A stretch of 64,000 bases of DNA from Sarcocystis neurona. Its lineage: Eukaryota > Apicomplexa > Conoidasida > Eucoccidiorida > Sarcocystidae. Made by a program: the position numbers and the translations under genes. Numbering within the stretch: position 1 is the first letter of the stretch; each line of letters starts with the position of its first letter. The stretch spans positions 1,769,295-1,833,294 of the forward strand of contig KL647297.1 in NCBI GenBank assembly GCA_000727475.1, given 5' to 3'. The notes beneath the pieces were generated by a model. That model was not told where the DNA came from, did not search any database, and saw nothing but the letters and a program-made list of their open reading frames with translations. Below, in pieces: positions 23,672 to 36,100 of this stretch.

Positions 23672-26171
23672 GGGACCCCAGTGGGCCGTTCGACTTGTGA
23701 AGTAGCAGCACGGCTTAGTTGCTAAGCAGCCGCTGTGGCAAGCGCTGCGGCAGCGCGTAGAGCTGGAGTAGGTGGAACAGGAGCGGCACCTGCGGCAAAG
23801 CCAGCAGGAGTGTGAGAGAGAGAATCGGGCGTTCGATTAAGGGCAAAACCGTACCCTCTCTTAACACGGCTATGTCTATGCGTACTGCGGGCGCCAAAGA
23901 AATAGTGATGCGTATGCATCTGCCTGGTGATGTGAGCAGCAGCAGGAGGATTGATCCGTGTGTGATACAACATGCGACTGAATACGAGTCGCTACAGATG
24001 CACCCCCGCAAAGACGGGGAACTGCTGGTCTGTCACAGTTTTCAGCTGTGTGGAAAGTTTTTCCAGGTGACCCCCACGCAAAGATATGCACACGTTGGTG
24101 TGTGCGCCAACGCGCGTGCGTAGGACGTGGTATGTAGGGGAGTGTCCACACACGTGTTTGTACGTGTGCGTAATTGAGTGCGTGAGAAAAGACTGCGACC
24201 GAATGCGTTTGAAGAAGACACCCACGCTGGTCCATGAGAAACGAAGTAAAACGCAGGCTACTATGCCAGAGTAGACGTCCGCATGTCGGGCTGGCGGTGA
24301 CTTCCACCCCGAAGGACGGCTACGTGATGTGTCGCACGTTCATATTAGATATATGTATGCTTTCACGTGTATGCATATGTATATATCCACGTCAGTACAC
24401 GGATATCGATACGTGGTGTGGCGCACGTTCACATTAGATATATGTATGTATTCATGTGTATACATATGTTTGCATCCACGTCAGTACAAGGATATCGGTA
24501 CTTGTTGGACGCATCATTCTTTTCACACCATTCCCCAGGCGTATGTTACAGGGTGAGGGGAAAGAGGAAGACGTGAAAAATTCTCTCGCTTTGGCTACGT
24601 GTGTGCGTGAAGGGAACGCTGTACGCGCCTTCCGCACAGCGGTGGAGAAGTAGCGGCACAGAGGGAAGCACAGGCAGGAGAAACGCAATCACAAACGCCA
24701 CTCCACAAGAAGGTGAATCACAGCAGGAGATAAACAGGTTATGTGCTTCGGCAGCAGCGTTGCGGCGCTGTGACGTGATCGAAAAAATCTGTTCTGTTCA
24801 GTCATGAAACGCTGTGTGAAGCTCGAATGTTCGGTTGGAGTGTTGGAATCCACCGAGGTGGCCACGAGACCCTGTGCATGAGTAGCTGCAGCAGTTCGTG
24901 AAGGTTTAAGTTGTTCCGCTGGTGTAACTGGCTGGTCTCCGTGCCCGTTCCCTCTCACGCAGACGTCAAAGAAAAAGCGAAAGGACGCCACACGTGTCAG
25001 TGGGCGGGGAGCAGCAACCTTCCACAGTTGAGAGCATGTTGTTTGGAGGGTACAAGCCTCCAGTTTGCAGCGGTGTATGCCGGGCCAGTGTTCACTTCTG
25101 AATATACCAAATCGAGGTGGGCCTACGCTTTTATACGCACGAATAACAACAGTATCGGTTGGCAGACATGCAAAGCACTCCGTTAGCCACATGAAAGTCA
25201 CACAAAAGCTCACGAAGGATATCTCCGTGTGTTCCTGCTCGCTTGCGACGACATACTGTGTCATCCGCGGAATGTCACGTCTCGTATGAAACGATCCAGA
25301 CGCCGCCGCCACAGCGTAGAGGCAGCACGTTTGTGCTGCGAGTGAAAGCCATGTGCCCCAGTTTTTTGGAGACGCGCCCCCGCGGCACACATATCGCGCT
25401 TTGAGCATGTATGCGTGAGTACATTTGCCAAAGCACGTACACGTATGTGGATGGATGTAGATTGTGGCGACACGTATGACCCCGCAGAGGACCAAAGCTA
25501 CATAAAAGCACACGTTTGCACCTGAGCATGTGTGTGTGGTTGCTTCTCTTCTATGCGATTGATGGTGTGCAATTGTCCGTATCTGCTTGCACATGCATTT
25601 GTATAGAATTCTCACACATTCATTTCGATGTGGCCCAACCTGTGGCTTTCATGCTTACCTACGTAGAAGAGTCGTGCACGCATTTGTCTTTGCGTGGTAC
25701 ACGATTGGCATTCTCTAAATCACGTCGTCTGCCCTGAAAGGTATGAATGTAGTCACAAGCTGGAGTTCAATATTCAGGAAATCACTAGAGGGCACACCTA
25801 CGAACACTGCAGCAAACTTCTTCCTCCTGTAATTTGGGCTTGATATTCTCTTCCAGACACTTACCCACAAATACTGGTACACTGAGAGAGAGGGAGGGAG
25901 AGTGAGAAGCAGAGATGTCCTTGAGCGCAAACTTGTTGCAACTGATCCTGCCGTAGCCATGGTTGCACTTACCATGTTTGCCTGCAATTCTTGCTGCCGC
26001 TCGCAGTCGTACCGCTGCAGCGGTACGCAGGTGTGAAGAACCAAGGACGCATACGAATGAATACTACATCTCTCTCCCAGAGGATGTGGAAGTACGCATA
26101 CGAATAGATATTGCATCTCTTCCTCATAGCTTCTGAACAGAAAATGGTACCACTCGATATATCAAATGCTA
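23672..26171. other. Repeat-poor spacer after GPN2, no supported gene
   Basis: This starts the repeat-poor segment. It carries no homopolymeric amino-acid coding tracts and open frames do not exceed about 310 codons. The longest, on the minus strand at 24689-25615, has no recognisable domain. A short plus-strand frame at 25528-25730 begins with a hydrophobic MCVWLLLFYAIDGV that resembles a signal peptide. It could be the first exon of the candidate gene at 26350, but splicing is not established. Confidence 0.5.
24331..24509. repeat. 89-bp tandem duplication
   Basis: Two head-to-tail copies with an offset of 89 bp share GCACGTTCA(T/C)ATTAGATAT at the start (24334 and 24423), CCACGTCAGTACA in the middle and GGATATCG near the end. 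Identity is high by eye, with scattered substitutions. It lies in intergenic sequence and has no coding role that I can see. Confidence 0.85.
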
Positions 26172-26243
26172 GCCTGCTGCCGGGATCGAACCGGCGACCT
26201 TCCGCTTACTAAGCGGATGCTCTACCGACTAAGCTAAGCAGGC
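26172..26243 (-). tRNA. trnT-AGU: tRNA-Thr (anticodon AGT)
   Basis: The 72-nt gene folds as a complete cloverleaf. The 7-bp acceptor stem pairs GCCTGCT with AGCAGGC, the anticodon arm pairs TCCGC with GCGGA around the loop TTAGTAA (anticodon AGT), and the T arm pairs GCCGG with CCGGC around TTCGATC. The internal pol III promoter is intact: A box TAGCTTAGTCGG and B box GGTTCGATCCC. There is no intron and no encoded CCA. A TTTT run on the transcribed strand at 26144-26141, 28 nt downstream, is the likely terminator. A34 would be read as inosine and serve ACU, ACC and ACA codons. Confidence 0.97.
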
Positions 26244-26349
26244 GCGGACTTCCTTCCCCCGCCGATGGAGACGAGGAATAAAAATTCGTCCCTACGAATT
26301 CCTACCGTATTGTTTGTGTGTGAATAAAACATTAACGTTGTATCTGTAG

Positions 26350-27087
26350 TTTGACAGTCACTGTGGTGCATCAGAATCAGTATACATCCATTGGAATCGC
26401 TTCCAGAGGTGGCAGGTTCCCCTGCAGATCAAAGGGATTTCCCATGTGCATTGTGAAGCACAAGACCAGCGATTGCTTGCACTCACCTGTACAGCAGCTC
26501 CGCTTTTCTCGCTTCCAAGTCCATTCTTTGTGGCTGTTATCACATTCTGTACATCTTCTGCAGCTGTGCAAGTTGCATATCCTGCCGGTTCAGTCCTGTC
26601 TCTTGTCTTCCCCACCCACGTTATCGTTCTCTGTGTGATCAATTCAGCTTGCGGTATCAGCACGGGTTTTTTTAAGAGAGAAAAGAAGAAATCGCCGGCA
26701 GCGATAGACGACGTGGCATTCTAAAAGCAATCTTCTTCAATCCTATTTTGACGCCACTGCAAGACACGTCCACCCCCTCCTCCTCAACCGTTTGTGTGTC
26801 TCTTCAGGCCATCGTCACTTCCATTTTTTCAGAGCGTTCCCTCCCTAGATATTCTCGATTTGAAGGTGTTTCCCCCGTACGACCTGCACAGAAATTTATC
26901 TCTATCGGCGTTTCGGGACTCGAACCGTTTTTCGTCACGAGTAGTGCTGGTGACGGCAAACGCCTACGCGCCTTCACCTCCTCAACCAAACGGAACCGCT
27001 TTGTTCTTCTCTGGCATAGCAGTGTTCGGCTGCTTCACCATCACGTGCCTGGGATATTGGTGTGTACGTATGAAGAATGAGAGATAG
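26350..27087 (+). CDS. Candidate 3' exons of a single-pass membrane protein, unknown
   Basis: A plus-strand frame is open from a possible acceptor at 26349 (TTAAC branch-like element just upstream) to a stop at 26724. A second frame runs from a strong pyrimidine-AG acceptor at 26832 to a stop at 27087. The second encodes about 84 residues ending in a hydrophobic helix (FFSGIAVFGCFTITCLGYW) and a short basic tail, as in a type I membrane protein. The donor joining the two is weak (GTGGCA at 26713 would keep phase). The minus strand is also open across the first block, so strand and structure are uncertain. The tRNA-Thr lies just upstream on the other strand. I do not recognise a family. Confidence 0.28.
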
Positions 27088-30000
27088 CATATAATTCGGA
27101 CGTATAAAGATAGACCTGTGTTCTGTATCCGACCCTGATATAATCATTGACCTGTCTTCTGCATCTTAGGTGGTTTCACGACCCCTCTCGTTCCCGCCTC
27201 CCCATACACTGTCATCCAACCCGTAAAATTTAATGCCGCTGCTGCCGTCGCAAGATCGAGCTGACGTTTGTGGTTTTGCCGCCAGTTCACTCAGCGGCTA
27301 CTGGGCGGTAGTCTTGTCAGAGCAAAGTGGACCGCATCTGTGCCGCTCTGAGCGTGTAAATTCTTCCCTCTCTACACGCTACACGCAGTCGTGTGTCTAT
27401 AGGCGGAATTCGTGTCTCGGCACTCTCGTGTCTATACGAACCTCTCCGCATGCCCGATAGCTGCATGTGTGTTGAGGTATACACATAGATATTTACGTCT
27501 GCGCTGACTCCACGCAGATATCTCCGTCTCTCTGTGTATACATATATATACATACAACTCGTTATATGTGGTGGCTCTCTCCTTTTCCAAGGAGCACAGA
27601 GAGTTCCATCTACCGTGGAGATAGATCCACAGTCCATCAGTTCACCGCGGGTAGATCCTTGTTCTTTCAAATTTCTACTCACTGGACTACAGCTTCTATT
27701 TACAGCGATCCCTACACCTCCTTATGTCCGGGTTTCCTGCAGAATCCTACGGACTGCGTTATCATATATGCGCAGGTTGTTTTACCTACACGCAGGTCGG
27801 AAATTTTACATGTCTGTCTGTATACATATATGTATATATATATATGACAAAGCGGTGAAAATTTAAGTAGAGGTGGACTGTGTGAGTATAGCTGGTAGCG
27901 TAGAAGCCGGCACTTTGCTGGCGAGTGAACATCTGTACACATGCCAGCATACGTATCCGTACGCACATACTTATGGCTATGGGAAGAGGCATACCGTACG
28001 GGTAAGCAAAGCGGCAGTCAAAGTAGAATGTGTCTTACCGGAGGTAATATAGAAAGTAATAGGGAAAGTATCATTTGTACCCCGAAAGATGTCTGTGTAA
28101 CGTGTTGATGGGTTAGAAATGCATTTTCCCACGCGTTTGTGTATGCGTGTCTACGGGGGTAGGCAGAGGGGCAGAGAGTAACGAGTGAGAAGTTCGTACA
28201 CGTAGAGCAGATGCGTCAAGCAGAGAACGACCGAATCAGCGGAGGCCGAGGAGGAGAGGCGCGGCCTAGAAACTGACACACAAGGACGCAGGGAGGAACA
28301 GAAGTTTGTGAAGCGCCGTGTATGTAGAGACACAGCTTGGCATGCAGGTCCCTCTCATGCGGAAAGGGTATGGGTATCCGCAGGGCCGCAAAGAAAGTGG
28401 ACTTGATATGGAGACACACGGAGAAGGAAAATTCTGCGGCGTATAGTCAAGGACACAGTACGTTAAGTGAGACGTGGGTAGCTCTCTGCGAACAAGAGTA
28501 AAAGATTGCTCTCTTTTCAGCACATATATATGTATTTATACAAATAGAGAGAGAGAGAAAGTATGCACCGAGAAAAACTGTCGCCTCTTGTATATGTATG
28601 TGTGGGTATCGAGAGAGATATACCTACTAATCTGGAGAAATGCAACACACGTAAGAGGGACAATATAATGGACGTCGGCGCGAGACGGCAGCTAGTGGCT
28701 ACGTATATATATCTGGGAACACGTGTTTGCGGAGAGACGCAGATATATGTAGACACTTCACGGGAGAATGTAGATGAGCAGCTGGTGGTTCAAGCTGGTT
28801 AAGCTGGTGGTTCGTCACCGTAGGTGGGCTGTCCTTTTTATGGGTTCAGGCCGTACGTACTGATAGAATTATGTATCTGCATTTGCGTCTGTCCGTAGGC
28901 ATGTCTCCTTGCCGGACAGGTTGACTGGGCTGGACGTACACCGTAGCTTTTTCGTATATTGACACACGTATAGATATATATATATATATGTATGGACGCG
29001 TGCGTGTGTACACGTGCGCGGCTGCATGCACATCCTGCGTTGAGGGGCTCTCGGTGATGATCGGTGTGATACCGCTTTTCTTCGAGCTGGGGCTCTGCGC
29101 TCTGGATTGCTGTCGCGTTTCTCCCGGCTGCTGCTGCTGCTATTGCCCTCCCTCCAGAGAGCTGCAACTCGAGTGTCTCCCTGTACTCTACTCCTGGGTC
29201 GCGGCGTTACGGCTGTTTTTTTATTTGCTCTAGTAGCGAAGGCCGGTTTTCCTTCCCTTCTTTGGTTGTAAGAGCGCCGTCTCCTGTCTCGGCGTCCCGC
29301 AGCCGCTGCAGAGAATTACCTGCTGATGTGTGTCCTGGGGCTGCCCCTGCTGCGCCTGCGGCCGCTGTTGTCTCTGCATCTGCTGCAGCTATTGGTGCTG
29401 CTCGGGAGGGTCCTGCCGGAGGCGTTGCTTGCGCAGTCCCCTGCTGCTCATTTCTAAATCTGCTACTGCTTCTTCAAGGCTTCGTGCTCAAAGAGCCGGC
29501 AGCAGCCACCTCCCAGCGGACACGCGCACTCGTAGTGGCGGCCCTCCCATTCCGCAGCAGCTGATTCTCTCTCCAGAAGCAAATTCTGCGGGTACAGCAC
29601 CTCCGCGCCACTGCTTCTGGTTGTCCTGCGCCCAGGCATACCCGGCTTAAAATATCGCAACAGCAACATTCGGCTGCTAGCAGCAGCACCCGCGGAGCCA
29701 TCGCAGCGGCCTGCGTCCGTTCGACTTGAAGTGGCTAACTCCAGCAGCAACTCTCACCCGCCAGCAGCGGCAGCAACGCCTTGTCCCCTTGCCTGCTGTC
29801 CAGGTACGGGCGACGGCTCCGACCTCACAACAGATAGCTGTCCAGTTACCAGCGGCAGTTCTTCCTCACCGCAGAGCAGACCGATTCAGAAGCAGCAGCT
29901 GTCCTTCACAACAGCAGCTGCTGCATAGCTGCGCACAGTCGGTGCAGGCCAGCAGCAGGTTGGCACCGGAGACAGCAAATCCGCAGCCCACAGAAGCGCA

Positions 30001-30116
30001 CCACCTCAGCCCACAGAAGCGAGAGACGACCACATCATCTCACCCCCCAGGAGCAAGCTTCGCTTCGACGCAGGTTCTTTCGAGACGCCAGCAGCCTGCG
30101 ACTTCCCACGTCGAAA
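27088..30116. other. Spacer upstream of AP-3 sigma
   Basis: From 27.1 to 29.0 kb the sequence is repeat-poor with short TA runs. From about 29.1 kb it turns CTG/CAG-rich, and this continues to the AP-3 sigma start codon. The promoter and 5' UTR of that gene should lie in the CAG-rich part. Open frames of up to 150 codons there are trinucleotide-derived. No gene is supported. Confidence 0.6.
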
Positions 30117-33100
30117 ATGATATACTCTATTATCGTCGTCAACAACCAGGGCAAGCCACGGCTGCTGCGCTTTTATGATGGCACCGTACGTCCGGAGACA
30201 CGCCACCCGCCTGTCCTACGTTTCTGTCCTGTGTGCCAGAGAGAAAGCTGAGAGATGCGTGACGCCTTCTTCCCCGACGCCCTTCGCGCACAGGAGAAGA
30301 CATTGCTGGGCTGCAGCACCGCTCGCTGTGTGTGCGAAAAATGTATAAGCGGGCGCGGGTGTGGAAACGGAGACGTGCCCTTACATCCTCCCACCTGCGT
30401 ACAAAGACGTCTATTTGCCTACATACATATAATATGTATACGTGGATAGACAGACAGTCGCAGATATAGATACGCAGTCAGATACAGATATTCAGAGGGT
30501 CTGTATAATTTCGACTGTTTGCATACGTACTGAAAATCTGCGGAGAGTCTGTCTCTTGGCTCTTCTGTGGAAGAGCGCGCGCGTCGGCTACGCTTGCAGG
30601 AGCTCACAGGCTGCGACGCGCGGGCGGGGCTGCGCCTGCGCGGTAGACAAAGACAACTCTGTTCGCGATAGTACGGGGGGCCGCAGAAACGCCGGGTGCC
30701 TGCGTCGTCTCGGGAGGGCCAACGTACGTGGCACGTGATCCGCCGCTGCCACGCAGAAAGAAACAGCTTCTCCGTCCCTCGCGAGCGAACCGCTGCAGGT
30801 AGCCACAGACACATGCAGGCAGGACACACTGCATGCGCGCGCGCTCGGAAGACACCAGAGAGTGACGCCTCGTGCGCCTTACGCATGTCCTCTGGACGCC
30901 CCGGTGCATGCACGTCAAATGCTTGTCAAGCTTCGTGCCTCTTCTCTGCAGAAAGCCAGGGGACGCAGCGGCCCCGCGGCTGCTGTCGAGTCGCCCCCTG
31001 CGTGGCCATGTGCATGCATCTGGAAGAGGCCAAGTGTGTAGAAGAGCAAACAGCTACCTGCTAAGTAAGGAGAGAGGAAGACGGGGGTGTGTGCAGACAG
31101 CACAGGACGTGTGGTGTCTCTTTTTTGGGGGGAGAGCGCGGAAGGGGACGTCTCTGGGGGGAAGGCAGAAGAGAGAGACGCGGCGATTTTCTCGGTCTTA
31201 CCGCTGCCCGTAGGTAGTGGTAGACTGCGTAGCGTATACCAGTGCGTCCAGCCAAAGCTGCTCTCCAAACGTCGCACGGTGGACGCGCAGGGAGTCTGGG
31301 AGCTGCGGCGCCCGAGGCCGCCGCCCCTGCCTTTCCGGCGGAAAGGAGAGAAGGGGACGGGGAACGGCGAGTGTCGGAAAACCGGGAGTGCTTAGGTAGA
31401 GATGTGTCTTGGTGCGTGCATTCTTGCAAGTATTTTGACGCCCCAGCGGTTAGGCGCAGAGAGCTGTGGACGTGTGTTCGCGTGGATGAATAGCTGTGAG
31501 GCTGGAGAGGGAGACACACACGTGTCTCTGTGTACTCCTGTCTATAGGTATGCAGAAGGTCGACGAAGCTCTGTCTGCATGTGTCTGGACTCTCCCCTGT
31601 ATATCTGCATCACGCTCACGACGGTGTGTGGGTGCGCGTGTCTGTCTGTGTGTGAGAGAGAGTGCCGGTAAATATGGAAAAGCCGTAGAGGGTCGTATAA
31701 CCCATGCACTGGACCTCTCCTGCCTGTGTCTGTGCGTGCGTGCGGTTGCAGCCTCACGAGCGGCAGCAGTACATTCTGCAGCGGGTCTATCAACTCGTGT
31801 CCTCGCGGCCAGACGCATCCTCCTGCTGCTTCGCAGACTTCTCGGATGTGATGCAGCCAGGCGCGCGCCTTATCTACAGGTACAGGCAGCTCTCACGGGG
31901 CATCGCGCACGGAGCGTTCCTCCGTCCTCCGCCGGGCCACGGGCAGTGCCTGCCTTCCTGCAGAGATTGCTGTCACTCCACCTTTTTTTAGCAGCAGCGC
32001 ATGCATCCGGTCTCTTCTTCCGGCTCTTCTCTCCGCAGATGGAAGCAGCAGTCTCTGCAAAGACGTCTCTCTTACGACCCAAGCTGACAGAGTGCGCATG
32101 CCTCTGCAGACTGCCTCCTCGCACCATCACTTCCCTCTGCCCCGCTGCTGCATGCGTTACCCTCTTCTGCTGCCGTTCTCACGTGCTGCTCGTGCGCACC
32201 GACGCTGCTATCTGCAGCTGCTCCTCCGCCCAGGCAGCGACGCCAACATGGGCAACTACCCAGAAGTGCTAAACAAACTTGTATACATCTCGACCTGTCC
32301 GTTCTTGGCGCAGACTCATGTGCACGCATACGTATATATATATATATATATATATGGATAGGCGTGAATGTATGTATGTGTGTGTGTTTATGTGTTCATA
32401 TGTGCGTATAGTTGTACGTATGGATGTGTGTGGGTGTGTATGTACGTATGTGTATGGATACAAGTGTGTGACGTTCGTATATGAATGGACAGATGTATGT
32501 ATATGTATGTATGTGTATGTACGGATTACGTGCATACTGATGTATGTATATACGTATATTTGTGTATGTCTCTGTATGCAGATGCGTGCGTATGCATGTG
32601 TATACGTACTTAGGTGTGTATGCGTGTGTGCCAGCTAGGAGGAAGTGTTATAGGCGCCTGCGTAGACACGTGCTCTTTTGATCGAACTGTCAAAAAAAGT
32701 TTACGTCAAGAACTCCTCCTTGCATGCAAACGAGAGCCCCAGGCGAAGTGCCCGACGCAGCCCGCGTACTCGCTGCCAGCGCCTCTGAAAATCACAGAGA
32801 CTGGCGGCTTTCTGCTCTGTTTTTTTCGCATGCGGCGATTCAACGTGTCAGGCAGCTGTCCCACATATAGGCTGCAAACACCCGTATGTACATATATCTA
32901 CAGAATCTGCACGCGCATATCTCTGTATGTATATATACCCTGCGGGCAGGCGTCTACTCGTGTATTCATATAAGCATATTTGCGCAGCACTAGCAGGCGG
33001 TGATCCAACCTGTCCTGTAGCTGTCCGACATACAGGCTGCAAACACGCATATGTATACGTATCTATCTAATCTGCACACGCATATTTATGTGCGCTTGTG

Positions 33101-36100
33101 TACTCTTCAGGCAAGCACCCACCTGTATATATGCGTGTGTTTAATGCTAGCAGGCACAAACACGCGTACGTGCGCGCATCTGTCTGGGCTGCGGGCACAC
33201 ATATGAAGCTATAGGTATGTATGTACGTCTAGGCGAAGACTTGAGCAGACCTTTTACGCGTGTGTGGACGTATGTGCGAGTGGACGGCGGGCTTCTTTCG
33301 CGCGTTTGTGCTCCTTTAGCTACACACACAGGGTTTATACTTGCAGCGCGGCTCCACGCTGAGCGCGTGGGGCAGCGACGCTACGCATGCAGCGGGCAGA
33401 ACTGCGCATGCAGACTGTACGAGCGACATGCAGCAGGCTTGGTCACATGTACGTCTACCACAGGTTCGAGGAGCTGCAAACTGATTGTGGCTGTGCCAGC
33501 ATTTGGGACTCTGCGCATGCAGGGTGTCCTTACGCATGCAGGCTGCTGTATGTGTCTTCGTGTCTACGCAGACACTTCGCTACCCTCTACTTCGTCTTTA
33601 TCACCGACGAGCTGGAAAGCGAACTGGGAATTCTCGATCTTATTCAGGTATATGTTTGCATGCGGCTCCGCTTGCCTGCCGCTGCTGTCGGGGTGTTTTA
33701 CCCCGGCTGCGATGACTCTGGACTGCTATTGAGGCAGAATTCTTCCACGGCACGTGCACCCTTTCCTTCGTCTCCATTCTGCTGCTGCTTGCTCTACGTC
33801 TCGCTTCACTTTGCCCAGCGGCCTCTTCCGCTGCAGATGTTCACCTGCCTCCTAGCAATCGCCGCCGTCCTTGCGTCAGTCGCTTGTATCGGAGTTTGCT
33901 GCGGCCCCTGTCTGGGGCGCTTTCTCTTCCACGCCTCTCTGGTCGTCTTCTGTAACTGCGAGAGATTCTCCGCTCCTCCTCGTGTTTCTTGCTGAGGCCT
34001 ACAATATCTTTGATAAGCATTTGTTCCTTAGCGTTCTTGTGCCCCCCCCGCCCCCTTCCCCCCGCTGTTTCTTGTAACTCTCCTTCTTTCACCACAACTG
34101 TATATTTATTAGCATACAGGTACGTATAAAAATGTGTGTGCGTCTACGTCCACACAGGTATACGTATGTATGTGTCTACACACAGAGGAGGGTATCCGCT
34201 GTGTATACAAAGAGAGTGCTGTCTGCCTTGCCGTGTGCAGCTAGCTGCACGTACAAAGTCCAGGTAAACACAGATACAGATATATTCGCTTATGTGTATA
34301 TGCGGGGACCGCCGCCTATATGTGTTTGCTTATTCATAGATATAGACTATTCATGTGAATATTTCTCCGCTGTGAACCACGACTACTGGACAACTTTTGC
34401 ATCTCAGTCGGTTTTGCGTATAACGCTTTCTATATACGCATCCGAGCATATCGACGCACCTTGCTTGCTATATCAAGGACACAGGTATCTTCTTATACAT
34501 ACATATATATATTTATATTAGTGTGAACAAGGATACTAACCATTTGCATGCCAGGACATCTTGGTGTGCAAGCGGATAGTGTACGTGTGTGTACATACAC
34601 CCTTGTGTCTCTACGGATGCGCCTGCTCCTGTGGCGGGAGAGAGGGGCCGAGGCAGCGAGCGAGAATTTTGTGCGTTTCTTCAGAAGAGACACACCGAGG
34701 GACCGGAAAGGAAGATTTACGTACGTCTCCCGAAGTCGTACGTCTTCCGAAGACATTATATATATACGAAGCCAGGAGCATATACATAGACACGTGAATG
34801 TGTATGTATCTACGTGTACGTAGAGAGGAGAGGTGTACAGACACTTCTGCTTCTGGCTATGAGATAGACGAGTATAGCAGGCTGTGTCTCTTTCGTCGTA
34901 TTTGGACCACGCAGGTGTTCGTGCAGGTGCTGGACGCATGCTTCGAAAATGTCTGCGAGCTGGATCTCATCTACCACTTTGACAAGGTAACCAATAAAGA
35001 GCTGCTCACACGCGTCTGTGTCGCACACATCAACCGATATATATAGTGCCCGGATATATACACTGATATACGTATGTGCGTATATATATATATACGTAAA
35101 TGTCGCGTATACCAAAGTCCATATATCTGTCTATGTATTTGTACACCGATGTAATACAGTGCCCGGAGATATACCGTAATGTACGCATATGTGTGTATAT
35201 ATATATGTTGCATACACCTAAGTACATACATGTATATATATATATATATGTATAAACCGATGTTTGCAGTGCCCAGAGAAATACACCAACATACGCGTGT
35301 GCATATATACATATATATGGATATATATGAATAGACAGGTAGATCGAATCGTACAACTCGCAGAGGTGCGTAGTAATAATATATGGGTGTGCGTGTGGTT
35401 GTATAGACATACGTATGCATGGAAATTCTTTTCCAGTGCCACTATATGCCAGTACGGATATGCGCGCCTAGAGCTTCTGTAATATGACTCTGAGAGCATT
35501 TGCAGTGTCCAATATGTAATGCCTAAGGCGTCCAGGTGTGTATATATATATATATCTAATACAGAGGTGTGTGCGTGTGTGTGTAGATACGCGTATATAC
35601 GTATGTGTCAGTTCACTCTCCAGTAATCCTACTATGTCTTTTGACTGCATCTCTACAGATCGTTTCCCTTTACAGCTGGATTTTTACCAATCTACACCAA
35701 GTAGTACACATATGTGACATTTATATCCAACGTGTACATATTCGTGCATGTGGACCTAGAGCATTTTGACGCACTCTTGAGATTTGAGAAATATAGGCGT
35801 ATGTGCGCATAGAGACAGAGAGATCTCGTTCCGGAAGTGTGAAACGCATTGAAAGTGTATAGACAGAAGCATTAGAGGCAGGTCTGCGAGAGTTGTTACA
35901 AGTTGTATACACGTGAGTGAATATATCACTGCGGAAGGATAAACCGCTTTATACGTATAGAGGGAAGAATTACGAGGCGCGCGTGAGTAGTATACAGCTG
36001 TGTGGAAGTATGTGTACAGCTCGCTGCGGAAGTGCAGAACGCTTCACACGTCTGCAGATAGAAGAGTTGTAAGATCTGCGTGAAGGTTTGCCTGTCCCTG

